From contig NZ_JADYVX010000031.1 of assembly GCF_020194175.1 (NCBI RefSeq), forward strand, positions 33,081-97,080: 64,000 nucleotides of DNA, written 5' to 3'. This DNA is from Bradyrhizobium sp. BRP22. GTDB taxonomy: Bacteria; Pseudomonadota; Alphaproteobacteria; Rhizobiales; Xanthobacteraceae. The position numbers were made by a program, and so were the translations under genes. Numbering within the stretch: position 1 is the first letter of the stretch; every line of letters begins with the position of its first letter. The notes beneath the pieces were generated by a model. The model saw nothing but the letters and a program-made list of their open reading frames with translations, searched no databases and was not told the origin of the DNA. Of the stretch, positions 40,745-49,794 are shown in pieces.

Positions 40745-41743
40745 ATGATTGTGGGTAGGTCAATGAATGACCGGTTTGTTGTTTCGCGACGACGTACTGG
40801 TTTTGGTGATTGTCTATGGTCGCTGGCGTCAGCCTGGCGCTATGCGCAGCGGACGGGGCGGACGCTAGCCATCGATTGGCGTGGCTCGTGCTATCTCGAT
40901 CAGCCCCTTACGAACGCCTTTCCGGTGTTCTTCGAGCCAATTGACGACATAGCTGGCGTGCGGGTGATTTGTGATAACGAGATCAACCAGCTCTCCTTCC
41001 CGGGCCCCTTCTTCCCATCATGGTGGAATAAGCCCTCAATCGACTGCGTTTATCGGCCAGATGAGCAGATTTTCCGAGAACGTGATGAATTGGGTGAGCT
41101 TTTCCAAGCCGAACACGACATTGAAGCCAACACTGTGGTGTGTGATGCTTGTTTGATGTGGCGCTGCGATCAGGACGCCGAACGACAGATATTTCGAAGC
41201 GTCAAACCGAGGTCTGAAATTCAAACCCGGATTGACAGCATCTATCGGGAGCACTTTGAAGGGCGCAGCATCATCGGCGTTCATGTTCGGCACGGCAACG
41301 GCGAAGATATAATGGGGCACACGCCCTACTGGGCCGATCCGGAGCTTGCCTTGCGGCAGGTATGCACCGCCATCGAGAAGGCCACAGCACTACCACGTTC
41401 AGCGCCGGTGATGGTGTTCTTGTGTACGGATAGTGCGCAGGTGGTCGATAAGCTATCGGCTGTATTTCCTGATCTTTTCACGATCCCAAAGCACTTCCAG
41501 GCGGATCAGGCCGGGCCATTACATAGTGCAGCACTCGGAGCCGACGGCGGTATTTCAGCTCTCGTGGAGATGTATCTCCTGGGGCGATGCGATACCGTGA
41601 TTCGTTTTCCGCCAACTAGCGCTTTCACGCGCTACGCCAGCCTCTTCGCGCCACGTGTTATTGAGTTCGATTTGAACGATCCGGGTCGTTTGATCTTGAT
41701 TGATGAATCCTGCGAACGTCACCGGCCGTCATGGAGCTTGTAA
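40745..41743 (+). CDS. nodZ: NodZ, Nod-factor alpha-1,6-fucosyltransferase
   Basis: NodZ adds L-fucose from GDP-fucose to carbon 6 of the reducing-end GlcNAc. The product (332 residues) shows the NodZ start RRRTGFGDCLWSLASAWRYA, the family GT23 donor-binding motif GVHVRHGNGEDIM with its key Arg residues, and the PPTSAFTRYA end motif. The first ATG at 40745 has a good GAGG ribosome site; a second at 40763 (MNDRF) matches the length of the B. japonicum enzyme and is equally possible. The gene is intact. Confidence 0.95.
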   Translation: MIVGRSMNDRFVVSRRRTGFGDCLWSLASAWRYAQRTGRTLAIDWRGSCYLDQPLTNAFPVFFEPIDDIAGVRVICDNEINQLSFPGPFFPSWWNKPSIDCVYRPDEQIFRERDELGELFQAEHDIEANTVVCDACLMWRCDQDAERQIFRSVKPRSEIQTRIDSIYREHFEGRSIIGVHVRHGNGEDIMGHTPYWADPELALRQVCTAIEKATALPRSAPVMVFLCTDSAQVVDKLSAVFPDLFTIPKHFQADQAGPLHSAALGADGGISALVEMYLLGRCDTVIRFPPTSAFTRYASLFAPRVIEFDLNDPGRLILIDESCERHRPSWSL

Positions 41744-42281
41744 GCGGCGCGGTCGTCGAGCATTGGGCCGCCCTTCTTTGCGTTGGATCTCTTCGTGCTG
41801 TCGGAACTCGTTCATTCCTGTAGGTTCAGAACTGCGAAAAGACTTGGCTGTACGATCGCCGTCGAGCAGCCGATCCCGGCCTTGCAGCGAGCCTCAAACA
41901 CCTCTTGGTTGGCGCACACTGCAGCGCGTCCGCTCGGTTCAGCAAGCCATCGAAGTGCGGTAGAACTTACATGGCTCAACCTTCGTACAGCTGGTCCCTT
42001 CTTTATCGATAAGGCCAACTTCCCTACGATCGAGAACCACGATCATCAGTCAGGTATCGGCAGCCGTAGAGTAGAGATAGAAAATGCCCCACCAACGCAG
42101 AACGGATCGATCGCGGGGTGCAAGCTGCGGCGGCGAAGCTTTTCATAATAGGGTGACCGGCAGGCGTATGCCTATGTTCGGCAGCTCGGCCTATCTCTCT
42201 TGAGATGGTCCTTGCTCTCTCCGGTATAACCGGCCACGTGGCGGCGGTGCTTGGCAGCAGCGGGTTGTTCCCGCCAAACGG
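41744..42281. other. Spacer between nodZ and nolL
   Basis: About 540 bp with only spurious-looking short frames. I looked for a nod box before nolL and did not find one. Confidence 0.35.
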
Positions 42282-43427
42282 GTGTCCAGCTCACATGTCG
42301 AGGGGTTTGATACATTGCCAAATGTAGTTGGGTCGACTGCGCGCGGGCAGCGCACGCCAGAGGCAAGCGATCGAGATCTAGGATTAGATTTCGCGAAAGG
42401 AGTCCTCATCATTTTGGTGATCGTCGGTCACCTGATCCAATATGTCGTCTACCGTGGTGAAGGCTTTTGGGAGTCGCCATGTTTCAAATGGATCTATATG
42501 TTCCACATGCCACTCTTTATGGCGATATCCGGATATCTTTCTTGGCGAGCACTCTTGCGAAAGTCGTTCACGCGAGCCGTCGGTGATCGTGCGCTGCAGC
42601 TCTTGGTGCCCATGCTGTTTTGGTACGCTCTCCTGGAGGCAGCCAAGTTGGTCCTATTTGACCCGTCTTCCAGCGGACCAAGCAGCGTTTTGCAGTTTCT
42701 AACCGATTCCGCCGGCACATACTGGTTCATTTGGGCTGCTTTTGTTTCTTTCCTTCTCGTCAAAATTCTTTCGATTTTCAGCCATTGGTCACCCCGAACT
42801 TTATTTGTATCGGTCGTACTAGTCGCGCTTGCACCTATGACATTTTCCATATCACCACTCATAAAGTATACTTACCCGTTTTTCTGCTTCGGGGTCTCGT
42901 TTGCTCAGTCGAGAGACCGCTGGACGAGCATAACGTCATCTCACAAGCCGCTCGTAATCATCTTTCTCTGCATAGCCGCTTTGGTGTGCTTTCTAGTCTG
43001 GCGCAAAGACACTTACATCTACAACAATCTCGCCGTAGTGCACGATATGCAGTCGGCAAAAAACGTAACTCTGATGTTTTTTGGCTCCGCAGTGGCCTCA
43101 GCGATCGTTTTCGAGCTCGTCCTCCAATGCTGGAAGATCGGCCGCTCCAATCGAGTGACTAACTTTGTCGCAGTGCAACTGGGACAGAGCACGCTGCTGC
43201 TTTACCTGATCCAAGGTACGGTCTTTCGTCTCATGGATTCGATACAGTACGGAGAACTGTGGGGTCTCACGACTAGGTTGGCCGTGGCGGGCATTCTTGG
43301 GGGAGGGATTGTTGCCGTCGCGCTGATAGTGCGCTACATCGTGCGCGACATTCCCTATCTATCTCAGCTCGTTCTTGGAGCGCCACCACGCTGCGCTTGT
43401 CTAAAGAGTCAGTCGGCGGATAATTAG
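42282..43427 (+). CDS. nolL: NolL-like O-acetyltransferase of the Nod-factor fucose
   Basis: A membrane-bound acyltransferase-3 family protein of 381 residues with about ten helices. The catalytic region LGLDFAKGVLIILVIVGHL contains the conserved His, and MFHMPLFMAISGYL the usual second motif. In other rhizobia NolL O-acetylates the fucose that NodZ attaches. Its place behind nodZ on the same strand fits this job. The predicted start is GTG at 42282; no ATG in frame is near, and the first 30 residues are hydrophilic. Acyltransferase-3 proteins can also modify exopolysaccharides, so the specific role is inferred from context. Confidence 0.8.
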   Translation: MSSSHVEGFDTLPNVVGSTARGQRTPEASDRDLGLDFAKGVLIILVIVGHLIQYVVYRGEGFWESPCFKWIYMFHMPLFMAISGYLSWRALLRKSFTRAVGDRALQLLVPMLFWYALLEAAKLVLFDPSSSGPSSVLQFLTDSAGTYWFIWAAFVSFLLVKILSIFSHWSPRTLFVSVVLVALAPMTFSISPLIKYTYPFFCFGVSFAQSRDRWTSITSSHKPLVIIFLCIAALVCFLVWRKDTYIYNNLAVVHDMQSAKNVTLMFFGSAVASAIVFELVLQCWKIGRSNRVTNFVAVQLGQSTLLLYLIQGTVFRLMDSIQYGELWGLTTRLAVAGILGGGIVAVALIVRYIVRDIPYLSQLVLGAPPRCACLKSQSADN

Positions 43428-43559
43428 CTGCAGCGGTGATTTGAATTCGGCGCCAGTCAGGATACTTATAGCTCATTGGAGAGCCCGACTCCTGGTCCGT
43501 CTTCTCGCAGCCTCTGCTAGCGGCTGTAATGACGCCATGGACCTTGTTGACGTGGGTGG

Positions 43560-43880
43560 TCATCCCGCTCGGGCGCAGATCGCTGATGCTGGCGTCCAAT
43601 TCCAAGGCAGAAGTTCGTCCAGCCGATGAGCCGGATGGGTGGCGATTCAGGCGAGGAATCCCGTAAGCTACCTGCGGCTCGATGCCGTTCATTCTCGCCG
43701 CGACGATGAGGCTGTCCAAAGCTGCGGAGCACCGTCTTCCGCAACCATATCCGCAGAACAGGCAGGATTTTCGTCCAAGAGCGATGCCTCGCAAGGTCAA
43801 TTCGGCGGCATTGTTCCAGAGACGCACGCGTCCATCTTCCAGGGACAGCGTGAAGCTCGCCCATGGCTTCAGGATATAGT
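43560..43880 (-). pseudogene. C-terminal half of an older IS66-type TnpC, interrupted by the IS66 element
   Basis: Read from 43880 down: LKPWASFTLSLEDGRVRLWN, then NNAAELTLRGIALGRKS and, after one frame change near 43620, HPAHRLDELLPWNWTPAS and a stop at 43560. These are the end motifs of IS66-type TnpC, different from those of the complete element beside it. The reading continues across that element at 46483, so this is one half of the host sequence into which it jumped. Confidence 0.75.
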
Positions 43881-43965
43881 GTACGCATACGACGAGGACC
43901 GCCAGATTGGCACATGCGCGTGAGAGTGGTGAGCTCTATGATGGCGTTGCGTGCAGGCGTGAAGG

Positions 43966-45630
43966 TCAGGCGGCCTGCTGATCGGCGGGCTTGTCGGCTT
44001 TGCGCAGGAGCCTCCATTCCCAGGGCAGCAGTTCGTGCAGGCGCGATGCGGGAAGATCGGCGATCCGGGCGAGGACGTCGGCGAGCCAGGCTTTAGGATC
44101 GACGTCGTTGAGGCGACAGGTCGTGATCATCGTCAGCATGATGGCGGCACGGTCGGCACCACGCTGGCTGCCGGCGAAGGTCCAGTTGCGCCTTCCCAAG
44201 GCAATGCCTCTCAATGCGCGCTCAGCACAATTGTTGGTCAGGCAGATCCTGCCATCGTCGAGGAAGCGGGCGAAGTCGTCCCAGCGCCTGAGCATGTAGT
44301 TCATAGGCTTCAGGACCTCGGAGGAGCGCGAGAGGGTTTCTCGCTCGCGGAACAGCCAGTCGTGCATGTCGTCGAGCAGCGGCTTGCTCTGCTTCTGGCG
44401 CATGGCACGCCGCTCGTCGGCGCTGCGGCCGTTGATGGCGCGCTCGATCTCGAACATCGCATCGAGACGTCTGACGGCCTCCAGTGCGATCGGGGAGACC
44501 GGTTTGCCCTTGCGGCCTTCCCTGGCATTTCTCTCGATGTCGGCCAGCTCGAAGAAGCCCCGCCGCGCATGGGCCAGGCAAAATGCCGGCGTGATCGGCA
44601 TCGCTTTCTTTTGCGGGTCGAACAACGGCTCGAAGCCGCTATAGCAATCCGCCTGCAGAATGCCGGCGAAGGCGGCCAGATGCTTCTGGGGATGCTCGCC
44701 CCGTCGGTCGCCCGAGGCGTAATAGATCGCCGCCGGCGGCGCAGGCCCACCGTAGGGCCGATCGTCGCGTACATAGGTCCAGATCCGGCCGGTCGTGCAC
44801 TTGCTCTTGGCCAGGATGCGGATGGTGGTGTCGTCGCCATGCAGGCGCTCGGCCGACAGCGCATGGCGCTCGATCAACTGGAAGAGTGGCATGACGGCGA
44901 AGGTTCCGTGGCCGACCTGGTCAGCCAGCGTCGACAACGGCAGGTCGATCCTCTCGGCCTTAAAGCGCACACTCTGGCGGTTGAGAGGGATATGCATGCC
45001 GAACTTGTCGAACAGGATCGTCGCCAGCAATTGCGGTCCAATGAAGCCGCGCGGCGTCGCGTGGAACGGCGCCGGCGGCTGGCTGATCTTCTCGCAATCG
45101 CGGCAGGTGAACTTCTCGCGTACTGTCTCGATCACCTTGAAGCGACGCGGGATCTCCTCCAGCGTCTTGGTCACATCCTCCCCGATCTTCGCCAGCCGAG
45201 ATCCACCGCAGCAGGCGCAGCTCGTTGGAGCCTCGATGACGACGCGCTCGTGTTCGATGTCGTCCGGCCATGGCTTGCGAACCGGCCGCTTGCGCATGAA
45301 GGGGCGGACGTTCTGCGTCTTCGCCGCTGCGGCCTGCGCGGCAAGCTCATCCTCGCTCGCCGTGGCGACGAGGTCCTCGAGCTCCAATTCCAGCTGCTCG
45401 ATCAGCCGCGCCGTGCGCTCGGAGCGCTGCCCGTGCAGTTCGCGTTTGAGCTTCTCGATCCGCAGCTCGAGATGCGCGATCAGCGCCTCGTTGTCCGACA
45501 GCTCCGCCCGCGCGTTGGCGGCATCCGCCACGGCCACATCGCGTTCAACCTGCAACGCCTCACGCTCGGCCAGCAGCGCCATGTAGGCACTTAAAAGATC
45601 CGATGGAAGCTCGTCCGGCTTCGATGTCAT
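43966..45630 (-). CDS. tnpC: IS66-family transposase TnpC
   Basis: The 554-residue protein is the large DDE transposase of IS66 elements: an N-terminal coiled-coil leucine-rich region (residues 10-70), a Cys-rich zinc-binding motif (TSCACCGGS and CRDCEK), the catalytic core (HGDDTTIRILAKSKC, then QADCYSGFEPL) and the end motif NNCAERALRGIALGRRNW. It is intact and of normal length. It lies 46 bp downstream of tnpB. Confidence 0.95.
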   Translation of the reverse strand: MTSKPDELPSDLLSAYMALLAEREALQVERDVAVADAANARAELSDNEALIAHLELRIEKLKRELHGQRSERTARLIEQLELELEDLVATASEDELAAQAAAAKTQNVRPFMRKRPVRKPWPDDIEHERVVIEAPTSCACCGGSRLAKIGEDVTKTLEEIPRRFKVIETVREKFTCRDCEKISQPPAPFHATPRGFIGPQLLATILFDKFGMHIPLNRQSVRFKAERIDLPLSTLADQVGHGTFAVMPLFQLIERHALSAERLHGDDTTIRILAKSKCTTGRIWTYVRDDRPYGGPAPPAAIYYASGDRRGEHPQKHLAAFAGILQADCYSGFEPLFDPQKKAMPITPAFCLAHARRGFFELADIERNAREGRKGKPVSPIALEAVRRLDAMFEIERAINGRSADERRAMRQKQSKPLLDDMHDWLFRERETLSRSSEVLKPMNYMLRRWDDFARFLDDGRICLTNNCAERALRGIALGRRNWTFAGSQRGADRAAIMLTMITTCRLNDVDPKAWLADVLARIADLPASRLHELLPWEWRLLRKADKPADQQAA

Positions 45631-45676
45631 GAAGCCATTGAATCAGATCAAGCAGCAGAAGCAAACCGTAAAACGA

Positions 45677-46024
45677 CTATCCGATCCGCGTCGGACGGTG
45701 GGTTTCTTGAGGGTTGCGCCAATCGATCCCGGACAACAGATAGCTCAACTGCGCGGGCGAGATCGTTACCGTTTCACCAGCAACCGATGGCCAGATGAAC
45801 CTCCCTCTCTCGAGTCTTTTGGTGAACAGGCAGGCTCCTTGGGAGTCATGCCAAATCACCTTAAGCAGGTCTCCCCTGCGACCGCGGAAGCAGAATACAT
45901 GGCCGCCCAGCGGGTCCTTGCGAAGCACTTCCTGAACCTGAAGCGCCAAGGAGGGGAATCCTCTGCGCATATCCGTGTAGCCCGTCGCCAGCCACACCCG
46001 CACGCCAGTCGGGATCGGGATCAT
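45677..46024 (-). CDS. tnpB: IS66-family accessory protein TnpB
   Basis: A 115-residue protein of the IS66 Orf2 family, starting MIPIPTGVRVWLATGYTDMR and containing DPLGGHVFCFRGRRGDLLKV. The family is needed for transposition but its exact role is unclear. The start overlaps the tnpA stop by four bases. Confidence 0.95.
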   Translation of the reverse strand: MIPIPTGVRVWLATGYTDMRRGFPSLALQVQEVLRKDPLGGHVFCFRGRRGDLLKVIWHDSQGACLFTKRLERGRFIWPSVAGETVTISPAQLSYLLSGIDWRNPQETHRPTRIG

Positions 46025-46416
46025 CGGCGCTCCAGTCCGCGAGCAATTCGAACGACCGCCTCGACATCCGCGCCGGGACCAAAGACCACGCGCACCCCCT
46101 TAGGGCTCACGATTTCGATCCGGCCAGCCTCGACAGCTTCCTTCGTTGGCGGCATGCTCGGCTCAACTATCGCAGGGACGAATGTCGGGCCGATCGAATC
46201 TTCTCCAGCCGGACGATGAGAAGCCAAAACCTTGCGCCAACTCAGCAGAAGCTGACGTGAGATCCCGTAGCGGCGAGCGGTCGCCGAGACCTGTCGCGGC
46301 CCCGAGAAGCTCTCCTCCACGATCCTGACCTTCTCCGCACTCGTCCAGCGTCGTCGCCGACCGGTCTCAACCACATCCATGCGGCTCAGCACCGCACTGT
46401 CCTTATGTACGTCCAT
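46021..46416 (-). CDS. tnpA: IS66-family accessory protein TnpA
   Basis: A 131-residue protein with a helix-turn-helix of the IS66 Orf1 / transposase-8 type (RRRRWTSAEKVRIVEESF, then SATARRYGISRQLLLSWRK). It probably binds the element ends. First gene of the IS66 operon; its stop overlaps the tnpB start. Confidence 0.93.
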   Translation of the reverse strand: MDVHKDSAVLSRMDVVETGRRRRWTSAEKVRIVEESFSGPRQVSATARRYGISRQLLLSWRKVLASHRPAGEDSIGPTFVPAIVEPSMPPTKEAVEAGRIEIVSPKGVRVVFGPGADVEAVVRIARGLERR

Positions 46417-46482
46417 AAGGACAGTCAGCTACGCAGCCGACATTTTCACAAGGCGGTGCTGCTCGGATGCGTACGATATAGT

Positions 46483-46600
46483 TAGACGCCTGCCAGGTCG
46501 TGACCGCGAGAGCCTTGGCGAGCTGTTCGCGCATATACCCGTTCGTGGCTGAATGTGCCTTCCGCGCGCTGGCTTTGCCAGTGGCTAAACCCACGCGCCC
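46483..46600 (-). pseudogene. Upstream half of the older IS66-type TnpC remnant
   Basis: The frame reads MREQLAKALAVTTWQASNYI up to the target duplication. Removing the inserted IS66 element and one copy of GATATAGT joins it in frame to LKPWASF at 43880. Only a short piece is left on this side; beyond 46600 the likeness fades. Confidence 0.6.
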
Positions 46601-46697
46601 GTCGTCCCGCAACGTCTTTACAGGGCTCCAAAGCGGAGGAGGGGTGCTCTTAAGTGCAGACAATATTGTTTAGCGCGCACGCCGCTTGAGCTCGTTG

Positions 46698-47660
46698 CTA
46701 GACGCGGCGCAAATCCCACCACGTTCGAAATACCTGACGATACTGTTCCGTTACAGCCGGACCTCTATCCACGATCCCGGCTTGCTGAACGTAGCGAAGT
46801 TCCTGCTCATAACCGAGCTCTATCAAAAGCTCGGCGCCGAGTGCATCCGTTATTGCTTGCATCTCTCGCATGCTCAGGTCGGTTTGCCAGGTGTGGAGTG
46901 AGCGGCCATCGACGGCCTTTCTCTCCAGGATCTTACGATCCCCAAAGCGACTGGACCTGAGATAATCCGGCTGCCCCATGGTCGCCGACGCAATGCTGGT
47001 CGGATCGTGGCCGAGGGCAGCGATCACGCGCCGGACTTCATCGTCCGGGCGCGCCACCAACGTTTCGTACCTCACCACTTCCGTCTGCCGCCTATTTGGG
47101 TGCGCGGCAAGTGTAGGCAGGCCCAGAACGAGATCGGCGAGAGAAGATGCGATGTCGGGTGGCAGGCTGAGCACGAGGTCGGAGAGAGAAGATAGGCTGG
47201 CAGGCGGCCAGCTTTCTGGCAGGAGCGGGATGCCCCACGTCGATTTTAGTGAAGCGGCAACAGCGTAGGGGTTACGTAATAGAAGGATGTGTGGCGCTTC
47301 CGGATAGAGCGAATCCAAAAAGTCGAGCACCATCCAATAACGCGGCGTCTTGTCTATGAGGGTACGCTTGCCCCCTGCTGTCAGGTACTGGCCGTAAGCT
47401 GCATCGGCAAAAGCGCGGCTGACGATGGTACGATCTATTCGGCCCAAAAACTCGGATGTTGCGTCCTGAATCAGCGATGACCCTGCTGGGTGACGGTGGT
47501 CCACCCTGCCAAATGCCTCAACTGCCAGCATTAGCCAGGGCTCAGGCGGCGCCATCACGTCTGGGTGCTGCTGGAGCAAATGCGCCAGCAGGGTCGTGCC
47601 CGAGCGGGGCAGGCCGAGAAGAAAGCAGACCGCAGGCGGATGGTTAGCATCCGGCTTCAC
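46698..47660 (-). CDS. PAPS-dependent sulfotransferase
   Basis: The 320-residue product has the two PAPS-binding motifs of sulfotransferases: the P-loop-like LLGLPRSGTTLLAHLL near the N-terminus and the 3'-phosphate motif LLLRNPYAVAAS. The start is GTG at 47660 with a strong GGAGG ribosome site. A direct 15-residue duplication (SLSDLVLSLPP and SLADLVLGLPT) lies in the middle. Its place next to the Nod-factor genes suggests a role like NoeE, which sulfates the Nod-factor fucose in NGR234, or NodH; but it is not clearly either, no nod box precedes it, and sulfation of other surface sugars is equally possible. Confidence 0.8.
   Translation of the reverse strand: MKPDANHPPAVCFLLGLPRSGTTLLAHLLQQHPDVMAPPEPWLMLAVEAFGRVDHRHPAGSSLIQDATSEFLGRIDRTIVSRAFADAAYGQYLTAGGKRTLIDKTPRYWMVLDFLDSLYPEAPHILLLRNPYAVAASLKSTWGIPLLPESWPPASLSSLSDLVLSLPPDIASSLADLVLGLPTLAAHPNRRQTEVVRYETLVARPDDEVRRVIAALGHDPTSIASATMGQPDYLRSSRFGDRKILERKAVDGRSLHTWQTDLSMREMQAITDALGAELLIELGYEQELRYVQQAGIVDRGPAVTEQYRQVFRTWWDLRRV
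47116..47205. repeat. 45-bp tandem duplication inside the sulfotransferase gene
   Basis: Two imperfect copies of a 45-bp unit lie head to tail (47116-47160 and 47161-47205). They keep the reading frame and duplicate a 15-residue segment. Confidence 0.75.
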
Positions 47661-48764
47661 GATTTTATCCTCCGATACCTGGGCAACGCGAGCGGCCGCC
47701 CGAAACTCCGCCTATCCGGCCGGCGGCCGTGCCGTTCCACATGTGAGCGCGGAGCGCCGTGATTGAGAAGGACTTCTCCTGCATCTTGATCATCTGAGTG
47801 CTATGGAACTCGAGCCATTTTTGGCTAAATGGCAGAAGCCCTGGCAGCTTTGATCGGCACCTCCAGGTGGTTAGGGAAAGAAAGGGCGAAATCGAGGGTT
47901 CATTCAATTGTACGGAGTTAAGCCGCATTCAGGGTTTGGATACGTCCAGATTATACGTTCAGGGTCTCGATGATCCAAATCTGCTCGTGACGCTCAATGT
48001 ATCCCTTCGGCGGCGGCCGCTTTGTGAGGCTCGGTCGTTTTTCTGAGGACGTGACCTTCAGTCTAGCTTTAACGTCATTTGGCCAATCCTGGTGAAGGTA
48101 TTGGGGCGCTGAATGTCGAGGGCGATGGAAGTTGCGAGGGGAAGCTTGGTCTTGTCAAAGAGATCCTTGTAAGCTGGCGAGACTCTTCTGCTGCATTGCC
48201 CGGCATGGATTGGCTCAAAGCCAGCTGTTCATCTGGCGCCAGCGGCCGCGCCCAGCATGGCCTAAGCGATGAGGCGTTCCGGCTCTCGTTCCGGTGGAGA
48301 TCACTCCTACGCCGGCTTCAGCGTCGATGTGTATGCCCGCAGGCACCGCCATCGGCTGCTGCGAAGCGTGCAGGGGGCCAGAATAATCGAGATCGAACTT
48401 GCTGGCTGTCGCGTGCGCGTTTAAGCGGGAGGTGAGGCGCGTGACACGCTGGCTGGGATGAGGTTGAGATAGCAAACGTTAGCGGCGCCCATGCTATCAA
48501 GGCGAATCGTAGCTGTTAGCTATGGCATTCCAGGCGCATGGCAAAAAAGATAGCACTCTCGGCGCGATGTGCAGGCGAGATCCCTCGTCTCCCGCTGTCA
48601 TTCTGGCCAGTTAGGATGGGGAGGAATTCCGAAGGCTTTCGACGTGTGCTGCCTTTGCACAGGCCTACGCCGCCTGGCCCATCACATGGCAGACTGGTAA
48701 CCCGCCATTATTAAGAGTTGTCGATGCGGATTGTATCGGTGCATTGTCAATCCTTCCGACACTC
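47661..48764. other. Gene-poor stretch upstream of the sulfotransferase
   Basis: About 1.1 kb with only short overlapping frames. I searched it for a nod box on the minus strand that could serve the sulfotransferase and saw none. Confidence 0.35.
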
Positions 48765-48800
48765 GTCAGCTTGTCGACAGCTGCACGTGCTGTGATCGCC
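48765..48800 (+). promoter_or_regulatory. tts box upstream of the VirK-family gene
   Basis: The site begins GTCAGCTTGTCGACAGCT, an excellent match to the tts box, and lies about 100 bp before the VirK-family gene on the same strand. The seven bases before it (ACACTCG or similar) also resemble those before the tts box of the NopM gene. Confidence 0.78.
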
Positions 48801-48901
48801 GAAGGCGAACGTGCCTGATGTCTGGAGTCGAAGCTGTTAGGAAATACGACATCCGGCAAGCGTTTCGCGCGGCCTGTGATTCGTATTCGGGAGGAAAGCA
48901 T

Positions 48902-49342
48902 ATGCGGTTCAGTGGCGGACGCCTGTCGATTCTGTTGTCCTTGCCTTTGGTTGTAAGCCTGAACACGATCACCAAAGCCGATGAGCCATCGCCGAAATAC
49001 ACTGAGGTACTCAGTGCGCTGCAAGCCGGCAAAAATGTGAAACTCATACTTGACCTGAACCACTGCACCACCGCGGATGGCGGTAAGCCTGGGCCGGCGG
49101 TGCAAGGCGGGCTGGTTATCAGTGCCTTCAGGGTAACCGCCCAGAATGGCATCAGCTTCGCCAATGCGCATCAAACGCTAGACGGCGCGGGACATCGGGT
49201 GACGGAATACATTCGCCACAGCCTGAGCCGTGAGGGCAAGCTTACGGTGCGGGCCTCAAAGCTCGTCGCCGACGCGGCCGAAGCCGTGAACCAGGGCGAA
49301 TTCGTCTGCGAGCTGCCCGATGGTGCGAAGTTCATCTGGTAA
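48902..49342 (+). CDS. VirK-family exported protein
   Basis: The 146-residue product starts with a Sec signal peptide (MRFSGGRLSILLSLPLVVS) that would be cut near residue 26. The mature part fits the VirK family: TEVLSALQAGKNVKLILDL at the front, the Cys in LNHCTTADG, FANAHQTLDG and the final beta-rich part. VirK of Agrobacterium is induced by plant signals; its function is unknown. Start chosen at 48902 because of the GGGAGG ribosome site and the signal peptide. A tts box lies 100 bp upstream, so it should be expressed with type III secretion, although its signal peptide points to the periplasm and not to the type III channel. Confidence 0.82.
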   Translation: MRFSGGRLSILLSLPLVVSLNTITKADEPSPKYTEVLSALQAGKNVKLILDLNHCTTADGGKPGPAVQGGLVISAFRVTAQNGISFANAHQTLDGAGHRVTEYIRHSLSREGKLTVRASKLVADAAEAVNQGEFVCELPDGAKFIW

Positions 49343-49460
49343 TCGGAAGCATTGCGTACGGGCCAGACTGTCACCGCTTTCCTTCAGTCGACCACTGACT
49401 CTGCAGCTTCGAGAGATCTCGATGGGTTTCCATCGGCACATTATGAGTCTTCCGAGGCTC

Positions 49461-49496
49461 GTCAGTTTATCGACAGCTAAGTCTTATAGCATGAGA
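49461..49496 (+). promoter_or_regulatory. tts box upstream of the NopM-like gene
   Basis: The site begins GTCAGTTTATCGACAGCT and continues with a TAGCAT element, a good match to the tts box. It lies about 300 bp before the LRR-ligase gene; no gene lies between. Confidence 0.78.
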
Positions 49497-49794
49497 TACT
49501 GTCTATCTGGACTGGGAGATCTGGCTCGATCTGCTGAGGGGAGAACGGGAGGATTTGGTGTAAGCAAAATCCCTTTCGGTAACCGCAGATTCTGTCCGGA
49601 TGCACTAATTAGGTCTGGCTGCAACTGTCCTTGTAGGCGAGTGGCGCAGCGTGTTCGGCGGTTCTGGGGTGGCGACCGCGCGCCGTCATAGCCTGCTTGC
49701 TCGTTAGTGTGATCACCATCCGGACTGAGAGCTACTGCCTTACAGAAGCAAGGCTCCTGCGCCTCCTTTCATTTGGCTACTGAAGAGATCATCG

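Larger units (their letters stand above)
43881..46474. mobile_element. Complete IS66-family insertion sequence with 8-bp target duplication
   Basis: The element of 2594 bp has imperfect inverted ends (GTACGCATACGAcgaGGACCGCC at the left against GTACGCATCCGAgcaGCACCGCC at the right, mismatches included) and is flanked by the 8-bp direct repeat GATATAGT at 43873-43880 and 46475-46482. Eight bases is the duplication size of IS66 elements. It carries tnpA, tnpB and tnpC on the minus strand in the usual order, all intact. It is therefore a recent and possibly active insertion. Confidence 0.93.

Noticed and set aside
44035..45594. Plus-strand frame of 519 codons across the IS66 tnpC
   Set aside because: It is the antisense of a well-recognised transposase; GC-rich codon bias keeps such frames open.
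46698..47660. Naming the sulfotransferase noeE or nodH
   Set aside because: Only the general PAPS motifs can be seen; length and context do not decide between Nod-factor and other acceptors.
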